Assembly: GCA_019009955.1 (NCBI GenBank) | Contig: CM032233.1 | Span: forward strand, 120,058,501 to 120,122,500 | Reading direction: 5' to 3' | DNA from: Riptortus pedestris | Taxonomy: Eukaryota; Arthropoda; Insecta; Hemiptera; Alydidae | DNA: 64,000 nucleotides | In this document: piece by piece, positions 1 to 10,997 of the stretch | Layout of the letters: the number at the start of each line of letters is the position of its first letter | Position numbering within the stretch: the stretch's first letter is position 1 | Made by a program: the position numbers and the translations under genes | Notes under the pieces: generated by a model | What the model saw: the letters and a program-made list of their open reading frames with translations, nothing else | Databases searched by the model: none | Told to the model about the DNA's origin: nothing

Positions 1-422
1 ACTTTGTTATTTAGATTAACTTTTGTTTTATACATTTCTCCAGGAACAATGTGTGGAGCAAGTAATTTGCTTTGAAATATTGATAGCGCTCAACAATACA
101 TTCTAATTTGAACTATGAGGTACCTCACCTGGAATAATTAATTCAAATCTATGTTAATATTTTGTCCGTAATCTATGCATAATGCACAGGAGACGGGAAA
201 TATGACAATATAACAAAATATGAAATATGACAATTTGGAGGACAGTGAAGACTTACACAAAAAAAATAATTTGATTATTAACAAATGCCAACAACGGGTA
301 TTAACCCTAAACACTGGGACGGGTAAATGTGAAAATACTTTGCAAAGTAAAGTTTTGCCAAAAAAATACCATCACCATTCAGCCTCAAATCAATTCCCGG
401 GCGAAGCCGGGTATCTGAGCTA

Positions 423-432
<10 letters not shown>
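1..432 (-). repeat. Family B interspersed repeat, truncated by the window edge
   Basis: This is the reverse complement of the start of the repeat at 8897-9980. It includes the hairpin-like CCCGGCTTCGCCCGGG and the terminal GAGCTAGT next to a (TA)n run. The open frame 220-423 lies inside it and is not conserved as protein. The class is unknown. Similar ACTAGCT-starting repeats with a GGTTCAGCCGTTT segment are widespread in insect genomes. Confidence 0.7.
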
Positions 433-460
<28 letters not shown>

Positions 461-465
461 CCTTT

Positions 466-523
466 TTTTTTTCGAAAATCAGATCATGAGTACAACCTCA
501 ATAAATGAAGAAATCTGCTAAAA
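466..523 (-). repeat. Family A 5'-end remnant
   Basis: Reverse-strand 5' terminus of family A: cgaaaatc, tcatgagtac, aacctcaata, then aaatctgctaaaa. It is joined to family B through a (TA)n run, the same order as at 8764-8897. Confidence 0.65.
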
Positions 524-597
524 TGGTTAAAAAAAAGACAAATTATTTTGTTCAAAATTATTCTGTTTCTACCTGGTGGGTCATTAGCGGACTAAAA

Positions 598-643
598 CTA
601 TGTCTGACACGCTGGGGCGGCGTAAACGCAGCAGATTTACTTT
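598..643 (-). repeat. Family A 3'-end remnant, degraded
   Basis: Matches the 3' terminal hairpin and inner inverted repeat of family A on the reverse strand (gtctgacacgctgggg, then gcagatttac) with many substitutions. The sequence 644-977 shows nothing I can classify except a short C-run. Confidence 0.45.
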
Positions 644-977
644 GGGTTCGTATGCCACGCTAGTTATCCCTTCTCACTATATATTTCATATTTCTAGGTA
701 AAATCCAGATGAGTAGAAGTAAAGGACAACTGAAGGTGGAAAACAAAAAGTACTAATAACTCTTATACTAGTAATTGAATTACGAAAAAATCGATAGAAC
801 AATAAATATAATGTATCAATAGTTCAAATCCCCATGTCTATATCCCCCCCCCCAATTCCTTGCCAATGAATTGTTGAATGGAGTAGTTAATTTTCGAGTA
901 TGGTATATATGAAATTATATCTATACATACACTTGACTGTTGCCACAATTTTAGTCTTATTATTGCCAAACAAGATA

Positions 978-1509
978 TATGAGGATTTTATTTAAAACTA
1001 AAGATCATGTCCGTTAACGGCTGAAATGGGAACGGCGAAAGAGGTTTTAGGAGGTGGATTAAGAAATATCCCAATTATTATACAACGATTCGAAAAATCG
1101 TATTAAACACAATCTTATTCCAAATGTATGTGGCATAGGTGAAATAAACATAAAATCTGAAATGATCACGTCACCAAACTACATACATGTACCTCAAACA
1201 GTAAAAGTTCAATGAAAACAATATTTTGTATTTAAGCTTTTAATAAAATGTTTCACGATGTAAAAACTTATTCTTAATATGGGAGAGGTAGGAGAGGGTG
1301 TTTACTGAAAATTCTAAATTTAAACATGCAAATATCATCTTTAATATTCAAGATAGAGAATGAATATATATATCAACTTTTATAGAACATTGCATTTGAA
1401 ATAGGATTGAGGTTGCATAAATTTTCGATCCGACGTATAAGAATAGTTATTGATAGATAATAAGGAACAAATTTCATTACATTATTAAATAAATATCAAT
1501 GACCTGTGT

Positions 1510-1575
<66 letters not shown>
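978..1575. repeat. Two family A internal fragments and a (TA)n run
   Basis: 978-1150 is forward family A (aactaaagatcatgtccgttaacggctgaaat). 1180-1450 is reverse family A (aaagttcaatgaaaacaatatt, then tttcgatccgacgtata). It is followed by a (TA)n run at about 1517-1572 that is not continued by the expected family A sequence. Confidence 0.55.
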
Positions 1576-1576
<1 letters not shown>

Positions 1577-2525
1577 GCGATTGGACAGATATTGGAGGGA
1601 AAGAGAAATGAAAGGTAGATCTGCCTGGAGAGGTTAGATATTTTAATTCTAAACCTTTGGAAAGATTGGAGCCAAGTCAGCAGATCTTGAAATTTAATCA
1701 GGCCTCTTCACGGATAGTTTCCATCTACCATTGCAAAAGAAATGAGCATTTTTGTTCCTTATTTTTAAATTTAATAATATATAAATGGCATTGTGACTCC
1801 AATTTACTCTATCCAGTGGTCTCGTTCTCTTGAATACTGCTGGGGGACACCGAGAATTGTAATTCCAAGATATGAGTCCGTTTGTTATTAAAAATGAAAT
1901 TCCTTTTCTTTTCATTCTTTTTTTTTTCTATTTTTCTTAAATAGAGAGAATTTAAGAAAATTAAAATAATCTAATGAATATGCAGTTATAAAATAAACAG
2001 AAATTTTAATAACATGTAATTATTCAGACTTGAAATGGGCTAAAATAACTGCAATTCCAATAGACACTAGACAGCCAAAATGTTGATTGATTAGCAATTC
2101 AAATTTTAACATCTATGTGTACTTGAGCAAAGTATTATTTCAAGCTGGCGATTCAGAAATTCGAATTATATTTCATCATAAAACTGAAATACTTATAAAT
2201 CATTGGGTTTTTGGCATAATACATTTTTTTTTTCACTGATGGAAATGAAGATTTTTCTTCCTTAAATTCACAGTTAAATTTTACATTTTTTTTTATTGAG
2301 AAAAATACATTTTTCGAAACGTCGGTAAAAGTGCTGTCATATATTTTTACCATTTTAATTGCCAATACCCGTAGGGAATAATGATAGAATATAATAAATT
2401 TTAGAATATGAATTTTCGGAGATAAACCTTTTCCATAATATTGTACTTTAAAGTACAAGGCTTATTTTAATTAATAAAACATGAGATCCTCTGATATCTA
2501 AATGTTACAAATAAACATTCTACTT
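1576..2525. other. No recognisable feature
   Basis: AT-rich sequence. Two reverse-strand open frames (1694-1915, 2153-2458) have low-complexity composition and resemble no protein I know. I see no repeat or RNA gene. Confidence 0.5.
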
Positions 2526-2628
2526 TTCCTTAAGGGAAATTGAGGTCGTACTCATGACGAAATTTTCGAAACATTTTTTCAAATTGCCACCTATCCTACC
2601 TAGGAGATGACGAAAATGACGTCCATTC

Positions 2629-2698
<70 letters not shown>

Positions 2699-3393
2699 CT
2701 ATATTTGGCTCTTACCGCTCTAGCGGTCGTAATTATTGTTTGATCGTTAACAAACTCGATATTTCATCGCTTTATGTATAACGAAAGATCCAGTTCGTTA
2801 ACAGCTGAAATCAGGCCAGGAGGAGGGGTATTTTAGAGGAGGAGAATTTTGAATTCAAAATATCTCCGTTACTATAAGTCGGATCTAAAATGTGTATAGA
2901 ATGAATCGTATTGCAAATTAAATGTACTATAAATATTGTCATATACATTTATTATTTATCTCGAATATTAACCAAGATATTTGCATTTTTCAGTTATCAG
3001 ACTTCAGCAAACCCCCACTTCTACTCATGTTACATTAACAATACTCTGTTATAAAATAAACCACCATTATGCGAAGTTTAATTACCAAATATTGCTTTCA
3101 AGAGAATTTTATTGTACGAGATACATGCAAATATATTCTGGTGAACCCCTCCCCCTTCCAATGTTCTTGGATTACCAAAATCTGCTTGATTGAGATAAAA
3201 AATTATTCTGATTCATTATAAATGACAGTACTTGTTTACATTTCAGGTGATTCCCGTCGGGAGGCTACTAAAATTGACTGGAATATTTCTTATTACCGTT
3301 TGTATTTATTCACTTAATATTCACGGTGGCGTTCTGTTACCAGTATGTAGATTTATATATTTTTAAACGTCACGAGGGAAGCCTGCTTAGCAA
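2526..3393 (+). repeat. Family A, long form
   Basis: Starts in a degraded 5' end (cttaagggaaattgaggtcgtactcatgacg), with (TA)n at about 2635-2697, and runs through the long interior to gtatgtagatttatat and a decayed 3' end (gggaagcctgcttag). The open frame 2981-3193 is an accident of this repeat. Confidence 0.8.
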
Positions 3394-4312
3394 TTGCACT
3401 GACTACATTTTCTAATTATTTTCTTAGACAGCCCGGAAGTGCTTCTACACTGTAGAAAATGGGATGCGAAAATTGGATAATGCAGTGGAATAAGTGCCGG
3501 ATGTCAATCATGGTATTATTACAGTCGAGGTAGATTTCTAGTGCATTCATGGGACATAGTATTAGCTAGCAGTTTTGGACTTGGGTGAGTTAAAAAATCA
3601 GCGACTGATCCGTGTTTCAAATAATTTCATGTAATGGCAGCCGCTTGTGATTCTGCCAACGTTTGCTCCGCAGATGTAGTTGACAATATATTCTGGGCCC
3701 TTAGAGTTGCGCTAATTGGATAATGCAGTCGACTAACTGAGGAGCTTAATCATGGCCTTATTATCATTGAGGCAGATTTTTAGTGAGCATGGAGGAGCAA
3801 TGAGGGAAGGGAGGAGACCCTCAGAGAGGGGGATGGTATAAATATTTAGAAGGGGGCGATCCTTCCCCCGAACGTGATCGGCTCTCTGATCAACCCACAC
3901 TATTTCCCCACAACCAATATACTTTAACTTCTTTTAGATAGTTTTATAAAATATTAATCAATTTATAGTGGAAGCGTGACCCCCTTTTCATGTTTTTATA
4001 CGTTCAATATATGTGGTGTATATTCTGGTAAATGGGAATGGGCGACAGAAGATGGTACTATTGCTGTATCAATACTTACCCTTAGTATACAGTCCCTGTT
4101 GAAAGATATTTGATACTATAATTCTATCGACAGCTTTAGAATTAAGAAGTCAACAAATTTCTTAACAAATAATCTATTTTCGTTCCTAATAAAAATGGAA
4201 TTTCAGAAAGCTTTAATTCATAAATTCAATACAACAATTCGATAGATGTAGTCAAATTTTCAAGTGCCTTTACTTTTTTTTTATAGATTCTCACAAGCCA
4301 CAACTCATATAC
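3394..4312. other. Unclassified, with one short diverged direct repeat
   Basis: Segments near 3470-3550 and 3715-3790 resemble each other (ttggataatgcagt, atcatgg, tattat, gaggtagattt), about 245 bp apart. Nothing else is recognisable, and no coding signal is seen. Confidence 0.35.
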
Positions 4313-4950
4313 CGATAGATAGATAGATATATTTTATTGGCTAATGTTTACATATTTTAGCCTGAGTCTGGCCCATGTAGTGTTAGTAATCTTACTAATA
4401 ATATAAAAAAAATATATTCAAGAACTGATGACATAATATTAACCTACTACGTACATAAAATAATACATTTTTTTAAATAAATGTTTTCAAGTAGTACTTA
4501 AACTTCTAAAATACTTATAAACTTAATCTGATTAGTACTATTTAAACAATCTTATTTATTTATATTTATCTATTTGTTTACTGTGATCTGTAAATTGACC
4601 TCGTTGGAAGTTTCTATATTATAGTGTTTAATTATCAAGACGATTGTATATACTATGTCGCTCTCTAGTGGCATGGAAAGGAATAAGTCCAGTTTATGAA
4701 AGCCCTCAATGTGAAGAATATTTTCCAGGGACATTAAGTCATCACTTGTGGCTATAAACGTCTTCACGTATTGCTCCCTATGATAGCTGTATTGTGAACA
4801 TTGCAATAATAAATGTTTTAATCCTCCCGATATAAATTTCCTGTATAATGACAGACACTTCTGTGAAAAGGGATTGTATGATGAACTATATACTATATTG
4901 ATGTCGGAGGAAAATATGTGACTTGTTGCTTGTTCTAACATTTTTTTTTA
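4313..4950 (-). mobile_element. LINE 3' end (I-like non-LTR retrotransposon), 5'-truncated
   Basis: On the reverse strand a coding tail (4941 to 4570) is followed by an AT-rich 3' UTR and a (GATA)n-type tail at 4313-4329. Simple-repeat tails are typical of some non-LTR clades. The copy is cut at its 5' side next to the family A copy that begins at 5005. Confidence 0.55.
4570..4941 (-). pseudogene. C-terminal part of a LINE ORF2-like protein
   Basis: A 123-residue reading frame. Around residues 40-60 it has the pattern LKHLLLQC, then SQYSYHRE. This matches the HLL-x-C, then HR zinc-binding-like motif that follows reverse transcriptase and RNase H in many I/Jockey/R1-type LINEs. The hydrophobic stretch after it (about residues 70-95, LENIL, LDLFL) also fits that family's tail. 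No reverse transcriptase core is present here, so this is only the C-terminal end of ORF2. The assignment rests on the motif alone, and clade placement is uncertain. Confidence 0.5.
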
Positions 4951-5150
4951 TTTGCTAAGAAATGCGTTTCGCACGAGATATCGCTAAAGTATATATTGTA
5001 TAAGGTCCGTCAGCATGGGCTGCGTAAACTAAGCATATTTTTATTGTGAAGTTTAACAATAGATGAATCCACATACTGGTAACACACCACCACCGTGAAT
5101 ATTAAGTCAATCAATACAAACGTAATAAGAAATATTTCAGTCAATTTTAA

Positions 5151-6265
5151 CCCTCGGTCGGGTGCGTCAAGAATATTCCGCCTTCGGGCGCGTGTATCTC
5201 AGAGATACAACCTCAACCGTTTTTACGGAAATACAGTTTTTTAATATATATTTTGCACTAAAATGTTCAGTGAGTAATTAGAAATCATAACAGAGGAAGT
5301 ATTTGTTTGAAAGAAGTAAATCATTTTCAAAATTGACACGTACTATAATAAAAAAAATCATGGTAGATAATATAATCAAGTTGGTTATAGATTCATTGTT
5401 ATTAAAACCCTGGACGATAATTTTTAAAATATAATTAAAACATACAAATACCAAAAGAAATAGTTTAAATGCACATGTCTTAATTATTCATAATTCACTT
5501 CAGTTTGTGAACAATATAAACAAAATATCTAAATATAACTTCATTCGAAAATAAGTAGCACGAAATCACTTTTAGATAAGACTTATTAAAAATCATCTAA
5601 ATTTTAATGTACCAATCCTTTTAAAAATACCAGTTTAATTATTATCTCTTTTGCAGAGCCACATTACAATTAGGACAAAGCATGGAACTATGTTGTAAAC
5701 AAATTTTGCTTTTGCAAATCTCACAAGAGTAATGAGTAAACCTACATTTCTTTTCAGTTTTGCTTGGTTCACATCATTTTCTTTAGTTCGTTGTAGTGGA
5801 GGGACTTTTTTAATGCTGTTCTGTACTTGAGTTCAATGTATGGTTCAATGAGCCTCTGTACTCGTCAAGTTTCGTCCTTATTTCGGTTGGTAAGCGTCTA
5901 GTGTTGTCACTGCGACGTACAATATTTTCTTGTACAAGTTCTTCTGAAAACTCGTGTATGAGCAAAATAATAGAAAACTTGGTTTATATAATTCCATTCA
6001 ATAAAGAGAAGCTTAATTGACGTATATATTTATGAAATACAGATTTCAAAAAAACTTACGAGATCGGGCGCGTGGTATCTAGGAGATTAAACTGAATGAC
6101 ATGTGAAACACACGACTCTATCAAACACAGTGACACTACTGACCTTGAGGTGGAGTCCAATACATTACATAACTCGAAGCACTACACCACCACTCTCTGC
6201 TAGGAGGAGTGGTAAATATTTATCTAGAAACCGTGTATCTGAGAGATCACGCGCCCGACGGAGGG
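5151..6265 (-). mobile_element. piggyBac-type DNA transposon remnant (copy 3)
   Basis: Flanked by the TTAA duplication. Termini are CCCTCGGTCGGGTGCG on the left and CGCGCCCGACGGAGGG on the right, imperfect inverted repeats starting CCC and ending GGG as in piggyBac. A subterminal motif, cgggcgcgtgtatctcagagata, recurs near 5187, 6064 (changed) and 6230 (inverted). It belongs to a different piggyBac family from the elements at 24297 and 46292. At 1115 bp it is about half the usual full length, with only the transposase 3' end left. Confidence 0.85.
5642..5980 (-). pseudogene. piggyBac transposase, C-terminal fragment
   Basis: Read on the reverse strand, one frame contains FSEELVQENIVRR, a diverged linker, then a cysteine-rich end. 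The last 35 residues have the order C-H-C-x2-C-x4-C-x2-H-x5-C-x2-C (THYSCEICKSKIC, QHSSMLCPNC) and stop just after NVALQKR. This is the RING/PHD-like cysteine-rich domain at the C terminus of piggyBac transposases, which helps bind the transposon ends. Three in-frame stops fall in the linker, and all catalytic aspartates are missing. The piece is therefore dead, but it identifies the element. Confidence 0.75.
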
Positions 6266-7221
6266 TTAATAACCTCCCAACGGGAAACTTCTGAAATGTA
6301 AATAAACAGGTCTGCTAACCTCTCACTGGAAGGAATAACAACTACGGAAATATATTAGAATATAATTCATTAATTTTATTGAAAACTATTTACTACATCT
6401 AGAGCTGTAATTTATAATGAATCAGAATAATTTGTATCTCAATCAATCAAATTTTAGTAGTCCAAGAACATAAGACGGGGCGGGTGGGTCACCAGAATAT
6501 ATTTGCATGTATCTCGTATAATAAAAGTCTCTTGAAAACAATATTTGGTATTTAAGTTACAAATAATGGGTTTATTATATATCGGAGTACTGTTTATGTA
6601 ACATGAGTTGAAGTGGGGTCTTTAAGAAGGCTGGAAACTGGAAATATCTCGGTTAATATTCATAAAAGGGAAATGTATATAATAATATTTATAGTGCATG
6701 TAATTTGCAATAAGATAGGTTTTATACAATTTTTCAAAGATTTTTGTGAATCTCCCTCTAACCCCTCCCCCCCCCCTCCTCCTTCCACTGGTCCGATTTT
6801 TGCCAATAACGAGCTTGATCTTCGTTTTTACATAAAACGATTAAATATCAGGATTGGTAACGATTAAACAATAATTCCAACCACTAGAGCCGTCATCTCC
6901 TGGGTAGGATTGATGGACATTTGAAGAAATTTTCTGAAAATGTCGTAATAAGTATGACCACAATAGCTGATTTCCCTGAAGGAAATCTGCTAAAACAAAT
7001 GATAATGTGAGGTCAATGTGAACTAACTACAATGTTAGAGGGGGAGGGGGTGGGGAAATTGCTGCGGCTACTAGTTTTGTCGAAGTTGTTGAGCACATTA
7101 GTATCTACTAGAAGGTAGTACAGATTTCAATTCAATTATTTGTAATATACTAGACAAGCTTTGCTGCGAAAACTCAAGAGGCCTTTATTGTTCTAAATAG
7201 AAAGAGTTTAAAAATTAAAAA

Positions 7222-7673
7222 GTCCGCCACGCAGGGGCTGCGTAAACTAAGCAGATTTCCCACGTGACGTTTTACAATAGAGAAATTTCACGAGAGCCGA
7301 GCAGTTAATGAAACGGTCGAACTAGCTTTTGGCGGGAAAGACACTTCGTCCATCAGCCGCCCAGATTTAATAAAAATGCAAATATCTCGGTTAATATTCA
7401 AGATAGAGAATAAATGTATAGAACAATATTTATAGTAAATTTAATTTGTAATAAGATTGATTCTGTACAATTTTTCGATCCGACGAATAGTAACGGGGAT
7501 ATTTCGAATTTTTGAAAATCCTCCCCTCTAAACCACCCCTCCCCGTGGTCCGATTTCAGCCATTAACGAAATTGATCTTTTTTTTTTTACATAGAACAAC
7601 TAAATATTGAGTTTGGTAACGATCAAACAAAAATTGCGACCGCTAGAGCGGTAACAGACAAATATCTATATAT

Positions 7674-7715
<42 letters not shown>

Positions 7716-7835
7716 TTGAACGGACCTTATTTTCGTCATCTACTAGGTAGGATCGATGGACAATTGAAGAAAAATTTCGAAAATTCCGTCATAGTACAAC
7801 CTCAATAGCTGATTTCCCTTAAGGGAAATCTGCTA
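7222..7835 (-). repeat. Family A, short form, complete
   Basis: 614 bp from gtccgccacgcaggggctgcg to gatttcccttaagggaaatctgct. It contains the short-form interior (gagccgagcagttaatgaaacgg, agcttttggcggg) and a (TA)n block near 7660-7712. Both terminal palindromes are intact, so it is one of the best reference copies. Confidence 0.85.
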
Positions 7836-8189
7836 AAAGGAATGTTCAAATAAAGCGTAAAATGATATATATATATATATTTTAAAAAAATTACACTGTC
7901 AAAGAATAAAGAATGAACAACACAAAATTATAAGTCTTTGGATAATTAATAAATAACGAATTGAAGCAGAGTTCGCACAAAAAGAACGAAGCACTAATAG
8001 ATACAACAACGAGGGTAAGCGATTAATTTTACACACTAACCGAAAGGTTATTGTGAGTTTGCTCGCAGTGTAGCCACTTTAGAATTAAATAGTTTTAGGT
8101 TAAATAGTTTCTGGCAACACTGTCACTGAGACCACGTGGCAATTAGTAGGGGTTAGGTTAAGGGTTGTTATAGAGCAGGCCAACCTGCT

Positions 8190-8194
<5 letters not shown>

Positions 8195-8243
<49 letters not shown>

Positions 8244-8360
8244 AATATATTCGACTTCATTTTCGTCATCTTCTATGTAAGATAGATGGACATTTGTAGA
8301 CATTTTTCGAAAATGCTTCAAAGTTTATTTCCCAGAAGGGGAATAATACTAAACAAATGA
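8195..8360 (-). repeat. (TA)n and family A 5'-end remnant
   Basis: A (TA)n run to about 8240, then ttcattttcgtcatcttctatgtaagatagatggacatttg and a decayed terminus (tttcccagaaggggaat). The upstream stretch 7836-8194 has no recognisable feature beyond a short TA run. Confidence 0.6.
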
Positions 8361-8499
8361 TGCAACGAAGGTACGTCTTGCAGGTTTGCCTATCCAGACA
8401 CTAGCATTGGCGGACTATGAACATAGTTTGTAAAGAAGAAAAGTAAATCATATGAATCCTATGTTCCGTAAAATATCAAGAATGCCCTATTTTATGTTA

Positions 8500-8700
8500 C
8501 AAATGTGAAAAAAAAAAAATCCATTCAAGTAAGTAATTTTCGTTTGTTAAGTCAAGCGAACTAAGTAATTTTGGCTTAATAACTCACAGAGATATTAGAA
8601 ATTACACAGTTGTTGCTTTTGAGGTACTAGCGACTTTAGAACAATTTCTTCAAATATCCATCGATTCTACCTAGGAGATAACGAAAAATGTTACATATAG
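8500..8700 (+). repeat. Family A-related 5' end with a different leader
   Basis: Shares gcgaactaagtaattttggc(t/a)taata with 19251-19330 upstream of the family A segment ttcttcaaatatccatcgattctacctaggagataacg. It appears to be a sister family whose first 150 bp differ and contain a weak gtttgct/agcaaac hairpin. Confidence 0.5.
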
Positions 8701-8834
8701 TAATATAAGTTTCGCACTTGGGAATTCTTCCTAGTATACTGTGATCCTGCTTGAAAGACTTTTAGCCCCTTAAGGAAAATCAGCTATTGAGGTTGTACTC
8801 ATGACGCGATTTTTGAAAAATATCTTCAAATGTC

Positions 8835-8896
<62 letters not shown>

Positions 8897-8897
<1 letters not shown>

Positions 8898-9980
8898 TAG
8901 CTCAGATACCCGGCTTCGCCCGGGAATTGATTTGAGGCTGAATGGTGATGGTATTTTTTTTGGCAAGGCTTTACTTTGCACAATATTTTGACATTAACCC
9001 GTCCCAGTGTTTAGGGTTAACACCTGTTGTTGGCATTTCTTAATAATAAAATTAATTTTTTATGTAAATCTTCACTGTCCACCAAATTGTCATATTTCCC
9101 GTCTCCTGTGCATTATACATATACACTCCCATTCTAACCTTAACATTTTAATATAGCTTATAATCATGGAAGAATTAATGCTAATTGACATACCGAGTTT
9201 TTAAGTTCGGTTTAATCGTTATCGCCCAATGAAATAGCTGACTCCCGCTTTAGTTTATAGTGTATATCTCGTATTTACTTTGTTAAAAGACAAAAATGAA
9301 TATCACGAAAGTTACTCTAAATAACAAAATAAACAACTTTTGTTATGTTCATATTTGCCGAAAAACGAATAGAAAACGAAATACCGCTATTTTTAAATTC
9401 AGGCCTCCCTTACAACCCCCACTCCTGTCCGTCCCTAGAAATGTTAGTATGGCTTATTATAAGGAAGGCGTTAGTGCTAATTCACATACCAAGTTTGGTT
9501 TAGTTCGGTTGAGTTTTTTGTGCCAAATAAAATTGTTGACTTCCGCAGTAGTTTTTAACGTATAACTCATTAATACTTAAGTATACGACAAAAGTGTATA
9601 TAAGAAACGTTACTCCAAATAACAAAATAAACAACTTTTGTCATGTGCATAATTGCTGAAAACCAATAGGAAACGAAATATTGCTATTTTTAATTTCAGC
9701 CCTCCCTTATAACCCCCACTCCTGTTCGTCTCAGAGAATATTAACATAGCCTAAAGTCTAAGTTGGGTTAGTAGTAATATACATACCAAGTTTCATAAAA
9801 TTCGGTTCAGCCGTTTATGAGTGAAAAGGTAACAAACAAACAAATAAACAAACAGACACGAAAGAAACAAAATGCAGTTATGTTGTCTATGACATGTGAA
9901 ACGAAAAGTTATCTTGAAATTTCGCGAAAAAAATCAATGTACAGACAGAGGTTACAATTTTATATTTATATAGAGATACA
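8897..9980 (+). repeat. Family B repeat with internal tandem duplication
   Basis: Starts actagctcagatacccggcttcgcccggg directly after a (TA)n run. Two to three diverged units of about 296 bp follow: the segment cccccactcctg lies at about 9415 and 9712, with a weaker one near 9122. The 3' part has aaattcggttcagccgttt and aacaaacaaacaaataaacaaac, ending in ttttatatttatatag. The open frames 9296-9565 and 9817-10017 arise from the repeat. Confidence 0.7.
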
Positions 9981-10380
9981 GACACATCGAAACTCGATAT
10001 ATAAGTGTTCTAACTAAAAAGAAAGAATCGAGTTCGTTAATGGCTGAATTCGGATTGAGGGGAGGTGGGGTTCAGAGGGGAGGAATTTCGAAAATTCTTA
10101 ATATCTCCGTTATTATGCGTCGGATCGAAAAATTGTAGAACCATTCTTACGCTCTAGACGTCGCAATTATTGCTTACCAATCTCGTTACCAATGTCGATA
10201 TTTAGTCCTTTCATGTAATAAGTAAGACCTAGTTCGTTATTTGCTGAAATCGGACCTGTGAGAAGGGAGTGTTTAGAGGAGGAATTTCGAAAATTCTAAA
10301 TATCTCTGTTATAAGTCTATAAATGTTGTTTTGTACATGTTTTCATTATCGTTAATACTAACCGAGATAAATGCGTTTTT

Positions 10381-10498
10381 AGCAGATTTCCCTTAAGGGA
10401 AATCAGCTATTGAGGTCGTACTCATGACGCGATTTTTGAAAAATTTCTTCAAATGTCCAACGATCCTACCCAGGAAATGACGAAAATGAGGTACGCTC

Positions 10499-10537
<39 letters not shown>

Positions 10538-10997
10538 TGTTAACGCTCTAGCGGCCAAAATGTTTGTTTGGTAGTTACCAAACTCGAAATTTAATCGTTT
10601 TATGTAAAAAGAAAGATCAAGTTCGTTAATGGCTGAAATTGGACCAGCGGAAGGGGGGGTTTAGAGGGGAGGAATTTTGAAATTCGAAATATCTCCGTTA
10701 TTATGCGTCGGATCGAAAAATGGTAAAGAATCGATCTTGTTGAAAATTAAATTTACTGTAAATATTGTTCTATACATTTATTCTGTATCTTGAATATTAA
10801 CCGAAATATTTGCAATTGTATTGTGTGAGTGGTCGGCAGGAGTCGGCGATGTTCGGGACTTTCCACCGAGAGCTAGGACGGCCATTTCCGTAACTACTGC
10901 CGTCCTTACTACTACTGCCGTTATTAGTAGGCAGATTTCTCTATTGTAAAATCACGTGGGAAATCTGCTTAGTTTACGCAGCCCCTGCGTGACGGAC
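10381..10997 (+). repeat. Family A, short form, nested in another family A copy
   Basis: 617 bp from agcagatttcccttaaggg to gcgtgacggac with (TA)n at 10503-10534. The outer family A reads gagataaatgcgttttt before it and ttttagttttcggcctt after it. This marks the ends of the mobile unit. Confidence 0.85.

Larger units (their letters stand above)
5005..6994 (-). repeat. Family A, long form, split by a piggyBac element
   Basis: 3' terminus at 5005 (gtccgtcagcatgggctgcgtaaactaag), 5' terminus at 6994 (ttccctgaaggaaatctgct). The inner sequence stops at TTAA 5147-5150 and resumes at TTAA 6266-6269. The joined host sequence caatt-TTAA-taacctccc agrees with other family A copies. This copy has lost the (TA)n block: cactagagccg runs straight into tcatctcctgggtagg. 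Confidence 0.85.

Noticed and set aside
4313..4330. CRISPR-like or satellite repeat at the GATA tract
   Set aside because: A short simple repeat at a LINE 3' end. No spaced direct repeats exist, and nothing in the window suggests a prokaryote.
7222..7835. Family A as a canonical Helitron (5' TC ... CTRR 3' in the other orientation)
   Set aside because: One strand does start near TCCG and end in a hairpin plus CTAA. However, the spacing between hairpin and end is too short and the flanks are A|A rather than A|T.
10381..10410. CCC-TTAA-GGG in the family A 5' palindrome as a piggyBac footprint
   Set aside because: It is part of a 20-bp palindrome conserved at the same place in most copies, so it belongs to the element end.
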